NCBI RefSeq assembly: GCF_009727055.1
Contig: NC_052355.1
Span: 6,900,505 to 6,964,504, forward strand
Direction: 5' to 3'
Length of the DNA stretch: 64,000 bases
Source: Benincasa hispida
Taxonomy: Eukaryota > Streptophyta > Magnoliopsida > Cucurbitales > Cucurbitaceae
In this document: positions 38,201-47,195 of the stretch, in pieces
How the letters are laid out: every line of letters starts with the position of its first letter
How positions within the stretch are numbered: position 1 is the stretch's first letter
Notes under the pieces: generated by a model
Database searches by the model: none
The model's input: the letters and a program-made list of their open reading frames with translations, nothing else
Told to the model about the DNA's origin: nothing
Program-made: the position numbers and the translations under genes

Positions 38201-40236
38201 CTACTCTTTAATATACATTATTTTTGTATCTGAAGGGGTGTTGTACTTTTTAATACATTTCAATAACAGTTTCTGCTTCATGGTTGGTGTAGTGGTACAA
38301 CTCAGGGAGATGTTCTGATCATAAATTCAACCAGCATGCGAGTTCAAAAGATAGTTAAGAAGGCACACCTTGGTTTTGTAACGGCATTGAGCTTTTCCCC
38401 CGATTCAAGGTTTTAATCGAACATCTCCATTTAACATGATTAGATATCACTGTAATAAAATATCGATTATGAAATATGTTATTTCTTTGAATCCAGAGCT
38501 TTGGCTTCTGCATCAATGGACTCCAGTGCTAGGGTGACTGTAATTGAGGAGGAGCAGAAAAACGGTACTTGTATCCTTGCTTTCTTGTCTAATAATTCGA
38601 ACGTATATACGTGCCACAGTTGTCAATTGTCACCCCACAGCACTCCCTATAGAAACGAAATAAAGAATAGGCTAACTTATAACAAATATCTTTAAACTTT
38701 GTCATTTGAAACAAATTTACCCCTATACTTTTAAACATTTAAATATTACCTCCCAACTCTCATAATTGTTTCAATAGAAATATTTTGGAATTTCAAACAG
38801 AAATTAGGATTTAGAACGGTGTGGTGATGACCTAAAACTACCTAGTGATTCAAATTTTGAATTTAGATCACTGCCACACCATTTCATGTCTCAACGTCTG
38901 TCCAAAATTCTAAAAAATTTATAGAATATCAGGGTATTTTTGAAACGTTAATGAAAGTTCAAAGGTAAAATTGATGTTTTTGAAAGTAAAGGAATATTTT
39001 TTAATGAAATGGCAAAATTTTAGGGTATTTTTTATCATTTAACAATCTAAAGAATATGTAACCACGCGGCATCATCACTAATAGCAGGCTTAGGTTTAAA
39101 ACAGTATGATGTTTCAATTTTGATAGAAAACATTATGATATTACTTTTGGCTTTAGTCGATGGATTTTATGTTGATTGTTTGGTCATGGTTGTTAATGGG
39201 GGAAGATGCGATGTGCTTGATGCAAGCCTGATTGGAACAATATTACGTAAAAGTTAAAAGTGCCTGTTATCACGTATGTTCTCTCATTTAACTGAAAATG
39301 ACAAAAGGATAAAAATTTGAAGGGTTGGTTTTTTGTTTTTTTATTGTTCTTTCTTTTTTTTTTTTTTTTTTTTCCTTTCTAAAGTCCCAATATAAGAGAC
39401 TCAAAGCTCAGACCTCTTGGTTATACTTTTAGATATGTTTGTTGGTATGTATTTCTTTAAAAAAAGTTAAATTATATAAAATATTCCTAAACTTTATATA
39501 TTGTGTCGAAAATACTCTTGATCTTTCAAAAGCTTCAAAAATATCTTTAAACTTGGAAAAAAAAGGTTAAAAAATATTCTTACTGTTAATTTTAGATGGA
39601 AACTCTTATTAAAATAAGAGTATTTTCCTAACTTTTCTTTAAATTTAAGAATATTTTTTAAACTAAGTTTTTTCTATTCTACTTTTTTTAAGAAAACACC
39701 AACAGTTTCTATCAAAAACCCAATTCTAAGGGTATTTTTGAACTCTTTCGCAAAGTTTTAGGATATTTTTAAAACTTTAAAAGTTTAGGAGTATGTTTGA
39801 AACAGTCTAGGGCTTTTTTTTTTTTTTTTTTTTAATATTTTAGCCAAAAAATACTTGGGAAAATTTATATTCATAGACATGTATTGTTTGAGTAAAATTC
39901 TATATTTATTTTTATTTTTAAACTTGCAGAATAAGTAAAGGCTCAACCTTCATATACATAGATAAATAGATAGTAGTATATTAACCTATAATTGATATCT
40001 AATTCATGTAGTATAATGACTTTTTACATCAGAGTAAAAATTTGCTTACCCTTTATTTAACTTCAGTAGTCTTTTAGCCAATGGAAAACTGAGGGTATCA
40101 CTAAATTACCATTAATTTGGCTGCAGGATTTAACTTGTGGATCGTCATATTCATCATGTTAATTGCTGTTGCTGCATATTTCATCAACAATTATGAAATT
40201 CATAAGTTTGAGCTTCCCGCCTTTTTCAGTGCTTAA
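11296..40236 (+). CDS. STL2P: SEC12-like WD40 protein, probable SAR1 GDP/GTP exchange factor of the ER
   Basis: Ten exons: 11296-11598, 20232-20326, 21361-21511, 21954-22045, 22182-22275, 37183-37258, 37336-37456, 38293-38409, 38497-38564, 40127-40236. They total 1227 bp and give 408 residues with no internal stop; all introns are GT-AG and phases agree. SEC12 proteins sit in the ER membrane and load GTP onto SAR1 to start COPII coat assembly. Visible here: GGGG at residues 72-75 and GISN at 80-83 (the SEC12 potassium loop with its conserved Asn), WD40 blades to about residue 350, and one hydrophobic span near 376-392 with a short luminal tail. Keeping the loop Asn favours a true exchange factor over the related PHF1. 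The STL2P name also rests on remembered Arabidopsis gene order. The start is the first Met, just before [11 protein letters not shown]. Confidence 0.9.
12760..13110 (-). pseudogene. LINE reverse transcriptase relic
   Basis: On the minus strand, 13003-12965 reads [13 protein letters not shown], then a stop, then VFL. This is the RT motif LDLEKAYDxVDWxFL with Trp changed to a stop. Surrounding frames are broken. It is older than the LINE downstream and in the opposite orientation. Confidence 0.7.
13550..13562 (+). repeat. LINE target-site duplication, left
   Basis: GTATTCTTTTATA, identical to 20181-20193. Confidence 0.9.
13563..13869 (+). promoter_or_regulatory. LINE 5' UTR, pyrimidine-rich
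   Basis: Strongly C/T-rich, unlike the AT-rich intron around it. It contains tandem CCCTGTTTCT-type units near 13757-13790. Plant LINEs carry their promoter inside the 5' UTR, so this is the likely promoter region; no specific site was identified. Confidence 0.5.
13870..16124 (+). pseudogene. LINE ORF1 (nucleic-acid-binding protein), broken
   Basis: Starts [14 protein letters not shown] and runs about 750 residues. It has the plant LINE ORF1 core ([10 protein letters not shown]..., then [31 protein letters not shown]) followed by a long Ser/Pro/Lys-rich tail. TGA at 14608-14610 replaces the Trp of PGKWQLFG. TAG at 15244-15246 is in the same frame. A frameshift near 15760-15800 leads to the last segment. 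I saw no CCHC zinc knuckle. The same core recurs on the minus strand at 54100-55040. ORF1 proteins bind element RNA during target-primed reverse transcription. Confidence 0.82.
16279..19881 (+). pseudogene. LINE ORF2: endonuclease plus reverse transcriptase, broken
   Basis: Starts [20 protein letters not shown], the APE-type endonuclease N-terminus. The endonuclease continues through VYGPN, GGDFN and SDHFPI. Reverse transcriptase motifs follow: [48 protein letters not shown] and [10 protein letters not shown], so the catalytic Asp pair is intact. A zf-RVT-like region ([18 protein letters not shown]) follows. Damage: frameshifts near 16555, 18030 and 19700; stops at 17334-17336 (Trp position), 18173-18175, 19157-19159 (Trp position) and 19442-19444. 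The ORF ends at 19881. Confidence 0.88.
19882..20180 (+). other. LINE 3' UTR and tail
   Basis: T-rich 3' UTR ending in a short A run before the right TSD. The end (ATTAATGAATTGTTTCCG) resembles the tails of the 5'-truncated LINE copies elsewhere in the window, which share the CAATGAAA...TGTTTC pattern. Confidence 0.6.
20181..20193 (+). repeat. LINE target-site duplication, right
   Basis: GTATTCTTTTATA directly after the A-rich LINE tail; identical to 13550-13562. Confidence 0.9.
20874..21286 (+). mobile_element. 5'-truncated LINE, 413 bp, in intron 2
   Basis: Flanked by ATTGAGTCATC at 20863-20873 and 21287-21297 (11 bp). It encodes the LINE ORF2 C-terminus: [16 protein letters not shown] and [11 protein letters not shown], then a stop near 21203. 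The 3' end carries CTTTGTATTCTTTCATTC and a T/A-rich tail. It belongs to a LINE family different from the intron 1 copy. It is a typical aborted reverse-transcription product. Confidence 0.82.
22380..23078. other. Intron sequence, possible LINE 3' relic
   Basis: 22380-22400 resembles antisense LINE tails (ACAGAAAACTTCATTC). 22500-22715 is GT-rich and ends in T-rich and A-rich runs like a sense LINE 3' end. No firm boundaries and no genes. Confidence 0.3.
23084..23387 (+). repeat. Ty3/gypsy 5' LTR
   Basis: 304 bp, TGATGTAGGGACATTC... to ...CTTCAACA. Followed two bases later by the tRNA-Met primer binding site. Confidence 0.92.
23390..23400 (+). other. Primer binding site (initiator tRNA-Met)
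   Basis: TGGTATCAGAG, complementary to the 3' end of initiator tRNA-Met, two bases after the 5' LTR. Confidence 0.9.
23421..24980 (+). pseudogene. Ty3/gypsy gag, broken
   Basis: Starts [17 protein letters not shown]. Pieces in different frames include [20 protein letters not shown] (retrotransposon gag core), [11 protein letters not shown], and a complete CCHC zinc knuckle [14 protein letters not shown] (24822-24863). Stops include TAG at 24039-24041 and TGA at 24270-24272, the latter at a conserved Trp (WWDQI). Several frameshifts separate the pieces. Confidence 0.83.
24939..25298 (+). pseudogene. Ty3/gypsy protease remnant lacking the active site
   Basis: The frame goes from [10 protein letters not shown] straight to [17 protein letters not shown] and then [12 protein letters not shown], the protease C-terminal part. 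The family normally has 50 or more residues between these, including the catalytic D-S/T-G. Here they are missing, with no stop or frameshift at the join near 24980, which indicates a clean internal deletion. Confidence 0.78.
25500..26760 (+). pseudogene. Ty3/gypsy reverse transcriptase and RNase H
   Basis: RT motifs are in order in a single 332-residue frame: [51 protein letters not shown], and YFDDILIYS as the catalytic box. RNase H begins [16 protein letters not shown] frameshift near 26498, just before the [13 protein letters not shown] segment, and a stop interrupt it. It resumes as the TDHYSLKFL and NRMHARW segments and ends at the VVDALSRK motif. The RT core itself looks undamaged. Confidence 0.9.
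26931..28030 (+). pseudogene. Ty3/gypsy integrase with altered catalytic Glu
   Basis: The zinc-binding HHCC region is readable at [17 protein letters not shown]...[10 protein letters not shown] frameshift near 27130-27160 leads to the core: MDFIL (first Asp), [16 protein letters not shown] (second Asp), and [15 protein letters not shown]. Thirty-five residues after the second Asp, where the D,D-35-E motif needs Glu, the codon is AAA (Lys). The C-terminal part reads through [14 protein letters not shown] and ends at 28030, just as the 3' LTR starts. Confidence 0.87.
28028..28332 (+). repeat. Ty3/gypsy 3' LTR
   Basis: 305 bp, TGATGTAGGGATATTA... to ...CTTCACCA, followed by the ACATC duplication. 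Confidence 0.92.
28338..30430 (+). pseudogene. LINE ORF2 relic
   Basis: Scattered fragments in several frames: [16 protein letters not shown] near 29070-29130, [19 protein letters not shown] at about 29167-29224 (RT palm motif), and [18 protein letters not shown] near 30092-30145 (the segment before the C-terminal zinc-binding part). The RT catalytic box was not found. It is interrupted by the antisense retroposon at 29297-29772. It lies between the gypsy and copia elements. Confidence 0.7.
29297..29772 (-). mobile_element. Antisense 5'-truncated LINE retroposon with 15-bp TSD
   Basis: Flanked by identical AGTTACTCGACAATG at 29282-29296 and 29773-29787. On the minus strand it ends in an A-rich tail, seen here as a T-rich run after 29296, preceded by a CAATGAAAAGCATTGTTTCC 3' end. 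It encodes a LINE ORF2 C-terminus ([29 protein letters not shown]). About 476 bp, inserted into the older sense LINE relic. Confidence 0.88.
30679..30892 (+). repeat. Copia 5' LTR
   Basis: 214 bp from TGTTGAAATTAGGG to TTTTTCATCA, followed by the primer binding site. Confidence 0.92.
30905..32918 (+). pseudogene. Copia gag and protease
   Basis: The N-terminal frame ([14 protein letters not shown]...) shifts near 31270-31330 in a Pro/Ser-rich, repeat-like stretch (the block around TCCAGATC/GATGCCCA occurs twice, near 31323 and 31407). The gag core continues with [20 protein letters not shown] at 31971-31973 precedes [21 protein letters not shown] zinc knuckle-like [16 protein letters not shown] follows, then the protease signature [13 protein letters not shown] (about 32760-32800). 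A frameshift near 32905-32915 leads to the integrase frame. Confidence 0.85.
32930..34390 (+). pseudogene. Copia integrase
   Basis: HHCC domain [15 protein letters not shown]...CDVCVQAKQ, then the core HSDVWG (first Asp), KSDNGREY (second Asp), and [15 protein letters not shown] (catalytic Glu present, but the usual Arg after it is Trp). In-frame stops are TAA at 33584-33586 and TGA at 33728-33730, the latter at a Trp position ([15 protein letters not shown]). The C-terminal part includes [18 protein letters not shown]. Frameshifts between 34360 and 34490 separate it from RT. Confidence 0.87.
34487..36229 (+). pseudogene. Copia reverse transcriptase and RNase H
   Basis: One continuous frame apart from two stops. 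RT motifs: [70 protein letters not shown], and the catalytic box [10 protein letters not shown] (about 35273-35300). RNase [58 protein letters not shown] at 35204-35206 sits at a Gln position and TAG at 35846-35848 at the Trp of TWRSKKQ. Apart from these two stops the domains look intact. Confidence 0.92.
36237..36453 (+). repeat. Copia 3' LTR
   Basis: 217 bp; directly preceded by the purine tract GAGGGGGAG and followed by the AAATA duplication. Confidence 0.92.
36459..37182. other. Intron 5 tail, probable old LINE 3' sequence
   Basis: No gene. 36960-37140 ends with AGCCAGTATCCCTTGAACAT and a short A run, resembling a decayed LINE 3' end. The exon acceptor follows at 37182. Confidence 0.35.
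38565..40126 (+). other. Intron 9 of the SEC12-like gene, AT-rich
   Basis: Long homopolymer T runs (near 39356-39373 and 39811-39832) and several diverged copies of an AAATATTCCTAAACTTT-type phrase on both strands near 38695-39020 and 39470-39800. No coding sequence; probably decayed AT-rich repeats. Confidence 0.5.
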
Positions 40237-41336
40237 ATGAAAGGTGGAATATTGAGGAACAAAGAGCCTAACAGTTTGAATTGAAACTTTCCCTTGGAAT
40301 TAATTATATTCAAATCCAAATAAGTGGTTTCCTAATTCTATGTTATATGTAAAATTCCCAATTTTTTTAATATAGTGTTCAAAATTGAAATCTTCTCACA
40401 TTTTACTTCCTAATTTAGTTAGATTTTCTTATTTTCTCCTCTAACAACAAAAGATTATTGAGAATTGTCACAGTACTGTTCACAATTCTTCTCATGAATG
40501 TGATTGTTGATGCAATATTGAAGAATAGGAACATGGTTACAACCATTGTATTTAATTTTTTGTTGACAATGTTGATATTTCCATTGATAGTGCAAATATA
40601 ATATAGATAATAAAAACATTAATTTGTCTAAAAATCACAAAAATATTTATTTATTTAGTGATATATTCTTTTTTAATGTTTTTATTTTTAATAGTTTTTT
40701 CAGAAATATCCATTGTCGGTATTATTCTATTAGATATTGATCACTTTATAAATAGCATAGAAGAAAGGGTCGAGTTTTTATAGATAAATTAAACAAAGAG
40801 GATGTCAGGTGAGTGCAGAAACGAGCAGTAAATCATCTTTCTGCTTTGATTTGTATAGCATTCTCATTAACTGAGGGTAGGGAATTCGAACTATAGATCT
40901 TATGTTACTAGTACATTTTGAATGTTTTGTTGATCTATGTATATATTCTCGTTGATTTGAACATTGTGGTTATTAGCTCATTTCAATTGACTCATTAATT
41001 TGAACATTATTTTGCTGATCAAAAGATAATTGTTTTTGAAGTTGAAGCATCTATTCTCTTTTAGAAGTCAGGTTCAAATCTCCATTTCAGCTTGTGAACT
41101 TTGATGAAATTATAAAATAATATCTTTTTAATTAAAATACTGTTTTAGTCATTCAAAGTTTGTTCAATTTTAATCATCACACTTTTCAATTCTTTAATTT
41201 TAGTTTATGTACTTTTAATGGATCGTAAATTTAGTCTTTTAAGTTATTTTTAACTAAAAATTGTTCAATAAATAATAATTTTCATGCAAGTAAATATAAT
41301 ATGTGAATATGCTTCAAAATTTTTATTAAAAATGTT
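40237..41336. other. 3' UTR and downstream spacer of the SEC12-like gene
   Basis: AT-rich, no gene seen. It must contain the 3' UTR and polyadenylation site of the SEC12-like gene. The copia insertion begins at 41342. Confidence 0.5.
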
Positions 41337-41341
41337 TATGC

Positions 41342-41709
41342 TGTTATGAAAATTGAGGAGCATAATGGAAATACAGATATGAAAAATATAATATAATAAT
41401 ATTTTTATATAATAATAATAAATAAATAAAAACTAAAATTATAAAATAAAATAACTAAAACATAAAATAATCAAAATCATGAAATTAGATAATATGGAAT
41501 TTGGTGGTAGTAGAATTCTCACAAATGTTGGTGTGTTCTTAAAATCCACTAAATGCCACTATTTATAGACAAAGTGGTAAGTAGGATGCAGACTTATATA
41601 GACACCAAACATGAATAATTACATGGCACATGGACAACATGAATGGTGACACATGACCTTAGTGACACTAAACAATGGGCATCTATTTTCTATTATAATA
41701 TTCATAATA
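41342..41709 (-). repeat. Copia 3' LTR (minus-strand element)
   Basis: 368 bp; ends TGTTATGAA and TTCATAATA on the plus strand; next to the polypurine tract. Confidence 0.9.
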
Positions 41710-41858
41710 CTCCCCTTAGATGCCCATATATATATATATGAAATATGCCTCGTTAAAACATTACTAGGAAAAACCCAATGAGAAAAACCCTAGTAAAGGA
41801 AAAAGAGTACATATTTCTTATAATACATATTCCTACAAAAAAATACAATATATGTACT

Positions 41859-43855
41859 TGATGACGGGCAGAAATGCACACTTTTATTTAGAATTATGAG
41901 ACCTGTTAAGTAGAATATGCGGCGATTATATTTGGAATTCATGAGAAAACGAGCTTACGTTGATCGACATTAAGAATCGCGACTAACCCACTTTTATGCG
42001 TTATTATGATCCAATTGTCTATTTTTGTAGCTAACGAAGGAATCGATCGCATGCGCGGGAGCCAGGCTATCGCAAGGACGACAGCATGCGGAGATTTCCC
42101 CATTGCAGAAGCGAACACATACGTTCGACGGATGAATGTTGCGTCTATTAACCACATGCGTCCATCGCGTAGACGTTGCAGCTGTCGAGCGAATGCGGTC
42201 ATCGCAGGGAGATTGCGGCTACATAATAATAACCACAATAGAGGGATGAGCGCAAGGGTGGTGGAATGCGTTGATACTCCGGAAACCAAGCATGAACGCA
42301 TACCTAGGGAGTATCAAAAGGTGATGTTGACATTTCACCTACCATGCCGTTAGCAGCAGAGATTCAGAAAAGGACTATCACGCCGCGAATGTGATTCAGA
42401 GCAGGTTCATTAATGTTTTCGGCGATCAAGCTCTATAAATATAAGTCGTTGGGCAGAACTTGAAATTATCCAGGGTTTTCCATCCAAGGTGCTCTACCTT
42501 CGGGTATCTCTGTGATCCAGACCAAAGCGTGAGAAGATAGCTTGAGAGTTCTTCATCCCCTTAACCATTTCGAGTGACGACCGGAGTCTTCGCTGGAGTT
42601 AGAGCTCAAGAGAGTCTACTCCATCGCCCATCCATGGCACCATCGACAGCCTTGACACACATCTAATGGAAGCAAGACATTGCTTCCATCTGGCCTTGGA
42701 TCTCTTCTATCCTTGTACTGTATTACATTTTGGCTTAAGGAATTAATACATTTTGTGATCAATGCATTTCTATATTTTCCTTCAATTCCATCTCCATCTT
42801 CATTTACCTAGCATCCTTTACTTTCATTGCATCATTAAGTAAGACTGCTAGAGTATTGCATACTTAATCATGCGACATAGAGATATGAAGCATGTAGCAA
42901 ACCACCGGGAGGTGTGCATTGCGTGAGTGTCATGAGAAAATCTCATTTGCTTAGTGTGAAGCTGTAGCAACGCTTGTCTATAAGCGGACGCAATGCTTGT
43001 CTATGAGTAGATTCAGCAGCAACTAACTGCCCGGGAGGGTAAGTAGTTGGTCGCATTAAGCAATTTAAGCAAGGGTTCACTAGAGATAAGAATAATCTTA
43101 TGTCAGCCAGGTTTATGCAATTACCTTGTCTTATGAGCGCATCATTCATCATTTAGGCATACTTGGGAGAGTAGTCTAAAAACCAAATCTATGACTCGAG
43201 AGAGCGGATTGGATCGCATAAGCAAGAATGGGGAACTTAGAAATAAGCTCCGTTTGCTAATACACAACGTATGTACCCTTTAAGTAGGATATGGTGGTAT
43301 GCGGTCATCTTGCTTATGTGTGAGAGCACGTGAGTAGGAATGTAGAGGCTTAGAAATAGACTTCTCGACACTATCGCATATACATCGCATGCGTCTACAT
43401 CAAGTGTGTATAGCATGATCGCATAGCTTGCATTGGCTGGGGTTACCCTTGCGGTCAAACTTAGTGTTGCAGTGAAGACATCCTCGCCTTTTCATCTATT
43501 TTTCCATGTATCTACGCATTAACAATTGTCGTATCTCTACCTCTCAGTCATACTTCCACTTCTTTATCTGTTAGTTAGGAGTAGGAGTAGTGCTTAGCCC
43601 ATAACCCTCATCATTCTTTTATTTCTTTGCCGCAAACACATTACCGCATACCATTTAGCTACAAGTCCCTGAGTTCGACCTCGAATCACCCGAGAAACTT
43701 GCAATCTCGTTATACTTGGCGAGAGCACAACAAACTTGCAACAGGAACGCGTGGTCATTACATATGAGATCAACGAATATTTTCCATTCCAACGCATGAC
43801 AAACACATAACCTAAGACATGCATCGTAATAATGCATCCAAAATTCACGTCACTA
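41859..43855 (+). mobile_element. 2.0-kb non-coding insert, probable solo LTR
   Basis: Inserted in the copia element between identical GTACT pentamers (41854-41858 and 43856-43860). It begins TGATGACGGGCAG and ends CACGTCACTA; the ends are imperfect inverted repeats. A TATAAATA box lies at 42434-42441. There is no transposase or polyprotein frame. The 5-bp duplication, near-inverted ends, promoter-like box and lack of coding fit a solo LTR. CATGCG-type words are frequent and the base composition differs from the AT-rich host element. Ending in TA rather than CA is atypical. Confidence 0.6.
42434..42441 (+). promoter_or_regulatory. TATA box in the solo-LTR-like insert
   Basis: TATAAATA in a GC-richer context, placed where an LTR promoter would be. 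Confidence 0.45.
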
Positions 43856-43860
43856 GTACT

Positions 43861-45700
43861 CCCCCTCATGAAAACATTACTTAAAATCTCTGAGTCGCCG
43901 CATTCCACTATTGTGCACCAATGTTTCAAAAGTTGCGGTTGGTAGCCTTTGTAATTCTACCAAGTTATCCCTCAAATAAATTTGTTGTATAGTGTTGTCG
44001 TCATTTTCTTCAAGATCATGAGTGTAGAAAAGCTACGGTGAAATATGTTTTGTTCTATCTCCTTTAATATATCCTCCTTTGATTTGGGCTATGCAAGATG
44101 TGTTGTCTTCGTATAATATTGTTGGAAGATTTTTATTAGAAGACAAGTCACATGTTTCACGAATGTGTGAGTCATTGACCTTAGCCATACACCTTCTCGA
44201 CTAGTCTCGTGGATTGCAAGAATTTCAGCATAATTTGAAGAAGTGGTCATTATAGTCTGTTTCACCGATCACCATGATATAGCAGTTCTTCCACATGGTG
44301 AACAAATATCATGTTTGAGATCTAGCTTTGTGTGGATCAGATAAATATCCAGAATCTACATAACTAACTAGATCAAAATTTGATTTATTTGAATAAAACA
44401 AACCCATATCGATTGTTCCTCGGAGATAACAGAATATATGCTTAATTTTGTTCCAATGTCTTTTTGTAAGAGAAGAACTATATCTAGCTAATAAATTTAC
44501 TGAAAATGCAATATCTGGAGAAAAACTATATCTAGCTAATAAATTTATTGAAAATGAAATATCTAATTTTGTATTATTAACAAGTTATATAAGTGCACCA
44601 ATTGCACTAAGATATGGTACTTCAGGACCAAGAAGTTCTTCATTATCTTCTCGAGGTCGAAATAGATCTTTCTTTATATCCAATGAACGGACTTCCATTG
44701 GAATATTTAATGGATGTGCTTTGTTCATATAAAATATTTTCAAAATTTTTCCTGTATAAGTTGACTGATTAATAAATATTCCATCTGCTAAATGCTCAAT
44801 TTGCAAACTAAGGCAAAATTTTATTTTTCCGAGATCTTTTATTTCAAATTCTTTCTTAAGATATTCTATTACCTTTGAAAGCTCTTCAAGAATTCTAATT
44901 ATATTCAAGTCATCAACATATACAGTTATAATAGCAAATTCTTATTGTGATTTCTTTATAAAAACACATGGACATATTGGATTATTTTGATATCCTTCTT
45001 TCAATAAATATACACTTAGGCGATTGTACCACATACGTCTTGATTGTTTCAATCCATATAGTGATCTTTGTAACTTTATTGAATACCATTCTCGGGAAGT
45101 TGATGTATGTTTCAGGTACCTTAAATTCTTCTGGGATTCTCATATAAATATCATTATCAAGAGGTCCATATAAATATGTTGTGATTACATCCATAAGATG
45201 CATATCCAAACTTTTATACATAGTTAAGCCAATTAAATATCTTAATGTAATTGCATCCACCATGGGAGAATACGTCTCCTCAAAATCAATACCAAGTCTT
45301 TGTGACAAACCTTATGCAACTAATCTTGCTTTATATCTTATAATCTCATTATTTTAATTTCTTTTCCTCACAAATACCCATTTGTAACCCACATGTTTAA
45401 CACCTTCTAGTGTTTGGACTATAGATCCAAAAACCTGACGTTTTGAAAGTGAGTTTAATTTTGTCTTGATTGCTTCTTTCCACTAAAACCAATATTTTTT
45501 ATGTTGACGTTCTTCAACAAATTTTGGTTCAGGATCCTCATTTTTAGATATAATATTAAAAGCAACATTATACGCAAAAATGTTAATAATTACATTAGTT
45601 TGATTCCATCTTTTTCTTGTCATGACATAGTTTACTAAAATCTCATTATTATATTTAGATATTTCACCTTCCTCGCTAATCATGTCAAGGATTTTTTTTA
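43861..45700 (-). pseudogene. Copia reverse transcriptase and RNase H part, broken
   Basis: Minus-strand fragments in order: GVKHVGYKWVFVRKRN, GIDFEETYSPMVDAITLRYLI, LMDVITTYLYGPLDNDIYM, VYVDDLNIIRI (YVDD at 44920-44909, intact), KEFEIKDLGKIKFCLSLQIEHL, and the RNase H lead-in LLARYSSS...RHWNKIKHIF. A 48-bp in-frame tandem duplication doubles the VNLLARYS segment (44476-44571). Many stops and frameshifts. The far end, at 43861, abuts the solo-LTR-like insert. Confidence 0.8.
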
Positions 45701-45949
45701 TGGGTATTTACATCCTCAACCAAGTCTTTTTTGCAATTAATTATTTTCATTTTCGAGGATTTTTTATGGGTCAAATATGTCATTATCCTAGTATGAAAAA
45801 TTTGCTTCCACATTTTTTTTTTCCTTGAGGTAGGCTTGATAGAGGTCAACTAAGTGTTTTGATAGGTACGTGACTAATACCTAGTCATTCCGCATTGGAA
45901 GCATTTATTTTAACACTTTCTTAACTTTTATCTTGTGGAGCTTTTCCTT

Positions 45950-46680
45950 TGTGATCATCATTTTGTGTGGTTCTTTTGAAATTTAAATGATTAGAACGAC
46001 CATCACGAAAATAATAATTATTTCTTCCTCTACTACGAACCTCGACCACAATTAGTATTAAAATTCACAGCATTCACTTCAGGAAATGGTGTTGTTCCGG
46101 TTGGTCAAAATTCATGATTTTTCATCAATAACTCATTATTTTGTTCGGCCACGAGAAGACATGAAATTAATTTAGAATACTGTTTAAAATCTTTCTCTCG
46201 ATATTGCTGCTACAGGAGCATATTGGAGACATGAAATATAGAAAATATCTTTTCTAACATATCAACATCAGTAATTTTCTCTCCGCATAATAACAATTTG
46301 GAACTGATTTTAAATAATGTGGACTTGTAGTCACTTACAAATCTTGTAGCCTCAAATGCATCTACTCATAACGAGCTTTAGGAAGAATAACTATTTTTTG
46401 ATGATCATACCTCTCTTTTAAATTTTTCCACAAGATATGGGGATATTTTATTGTAAGATACTCCATTTTCAATCCCTCATGGATATGATGACAAAGAAAA
46501 ATCATAGCTTTTGTTTTGTCCTGACTGGATGTCATATTTCTTTCTTTAATAGTCTCCCAAAGATTCATAGCATCCAAGTAAATTTCAGCATCAATTACAC
46601 ATGACAAATAATTATTGTCGTTAATATCAAGGGCGAAAAATTCTATTTTGTGAGATTTGTCATGACACCATTATCATAAA
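45950..46680 (-). pseudogene. Copia gag remnant
   Basis: LNLWETIKER-type gag core (MNLWETIKERNMTSSQDKTK), EGLKMEYLTIKYPHILWKNLKERYD, and RFVSDYKSTLFKISSKL on the minus strand: the DUF4219/UBN2 gag pattern. It is followed within about 250 bases by the pre-RT linker, with no protease or integrase between. Confidence 0.75.
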
Positions 46681-46822
46681 ATATTGTACTTATGTTAGAA
46701 ATTTAATAGATATTGAATATGCAAAATAACATTAATTTATTAATTATAACAAAGAGGGAAAAAACGATATATTTTTAGGACCTACCTTTCAGGGAAAACA
46801 ACAGGAACTCGTGCTGATAAGG

Positions 46823-47190
46823 TGTTATGAAATTTGAGGAACACAATAGAAATATGGATATGAAAAATATAATATAATAAAATTTTTATATAATAATAAT
46901 AAATAAATAAAAACTAGAATTATAAAATAAAATAACTAAAACATAAAATAACCAAAATCATGAAATTAGATAATAGGGAAATTTGTGGAAGTGGAATTCT
47001 CATCAATGTTGGTGTGTTCTTAAGATCCACCAAATGTCACTATTTATAGGCAAAATGGCAAGTAGGATGTGGACTTACATGGACATCAGACATGAATAAC
47101 TACATGGCACATTGACAATATGAATGGTGACACATAGCTTTTGAGATACTAAGTATTGGACATCTATTTTCTATTATAATATTCATGATA
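46823..47190 (-). repeat. Copia 5' LTR (minus-strand element)
   Basis: 368 bp; ends TGTTATGAA and TTCATGATA; followed by the TATGC duplication. Confidence 0.9.
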
Positions 47191-47195
47191 TATGC

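Larger units (their letters stand above)
41342..47190 (-). mobile_element. Minus-strand Ty1/copia element, internally deleted, with a nested insertion
   Basis: 368-bp LTRs at 41342-41709 and 46823-47190; target-site duplication TATGC at 41337-41341 and 47191-47195; minus-strand polypurine tract TAAGGGGAG at 41718-41710. A weak primer-site-like TTATCAGCACGAG lies inside the 5' LTR near 46820. Coding order on the minus strand is gag, then directly the RT region: protease and integrase are absent. The LTRs are clearly more diverged than those of the intronic elements, so the insertion is older. A 2-kb insert sits at 41859-43855. Confidence 0.92.

Noticed and set aside
41939..42353. Overlapping open frames of 115-120 codons on both strands
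   Set aside because: They lie in the GC-richer solo-LTR-like insert, overlap each other, and show no domain; chance frames.
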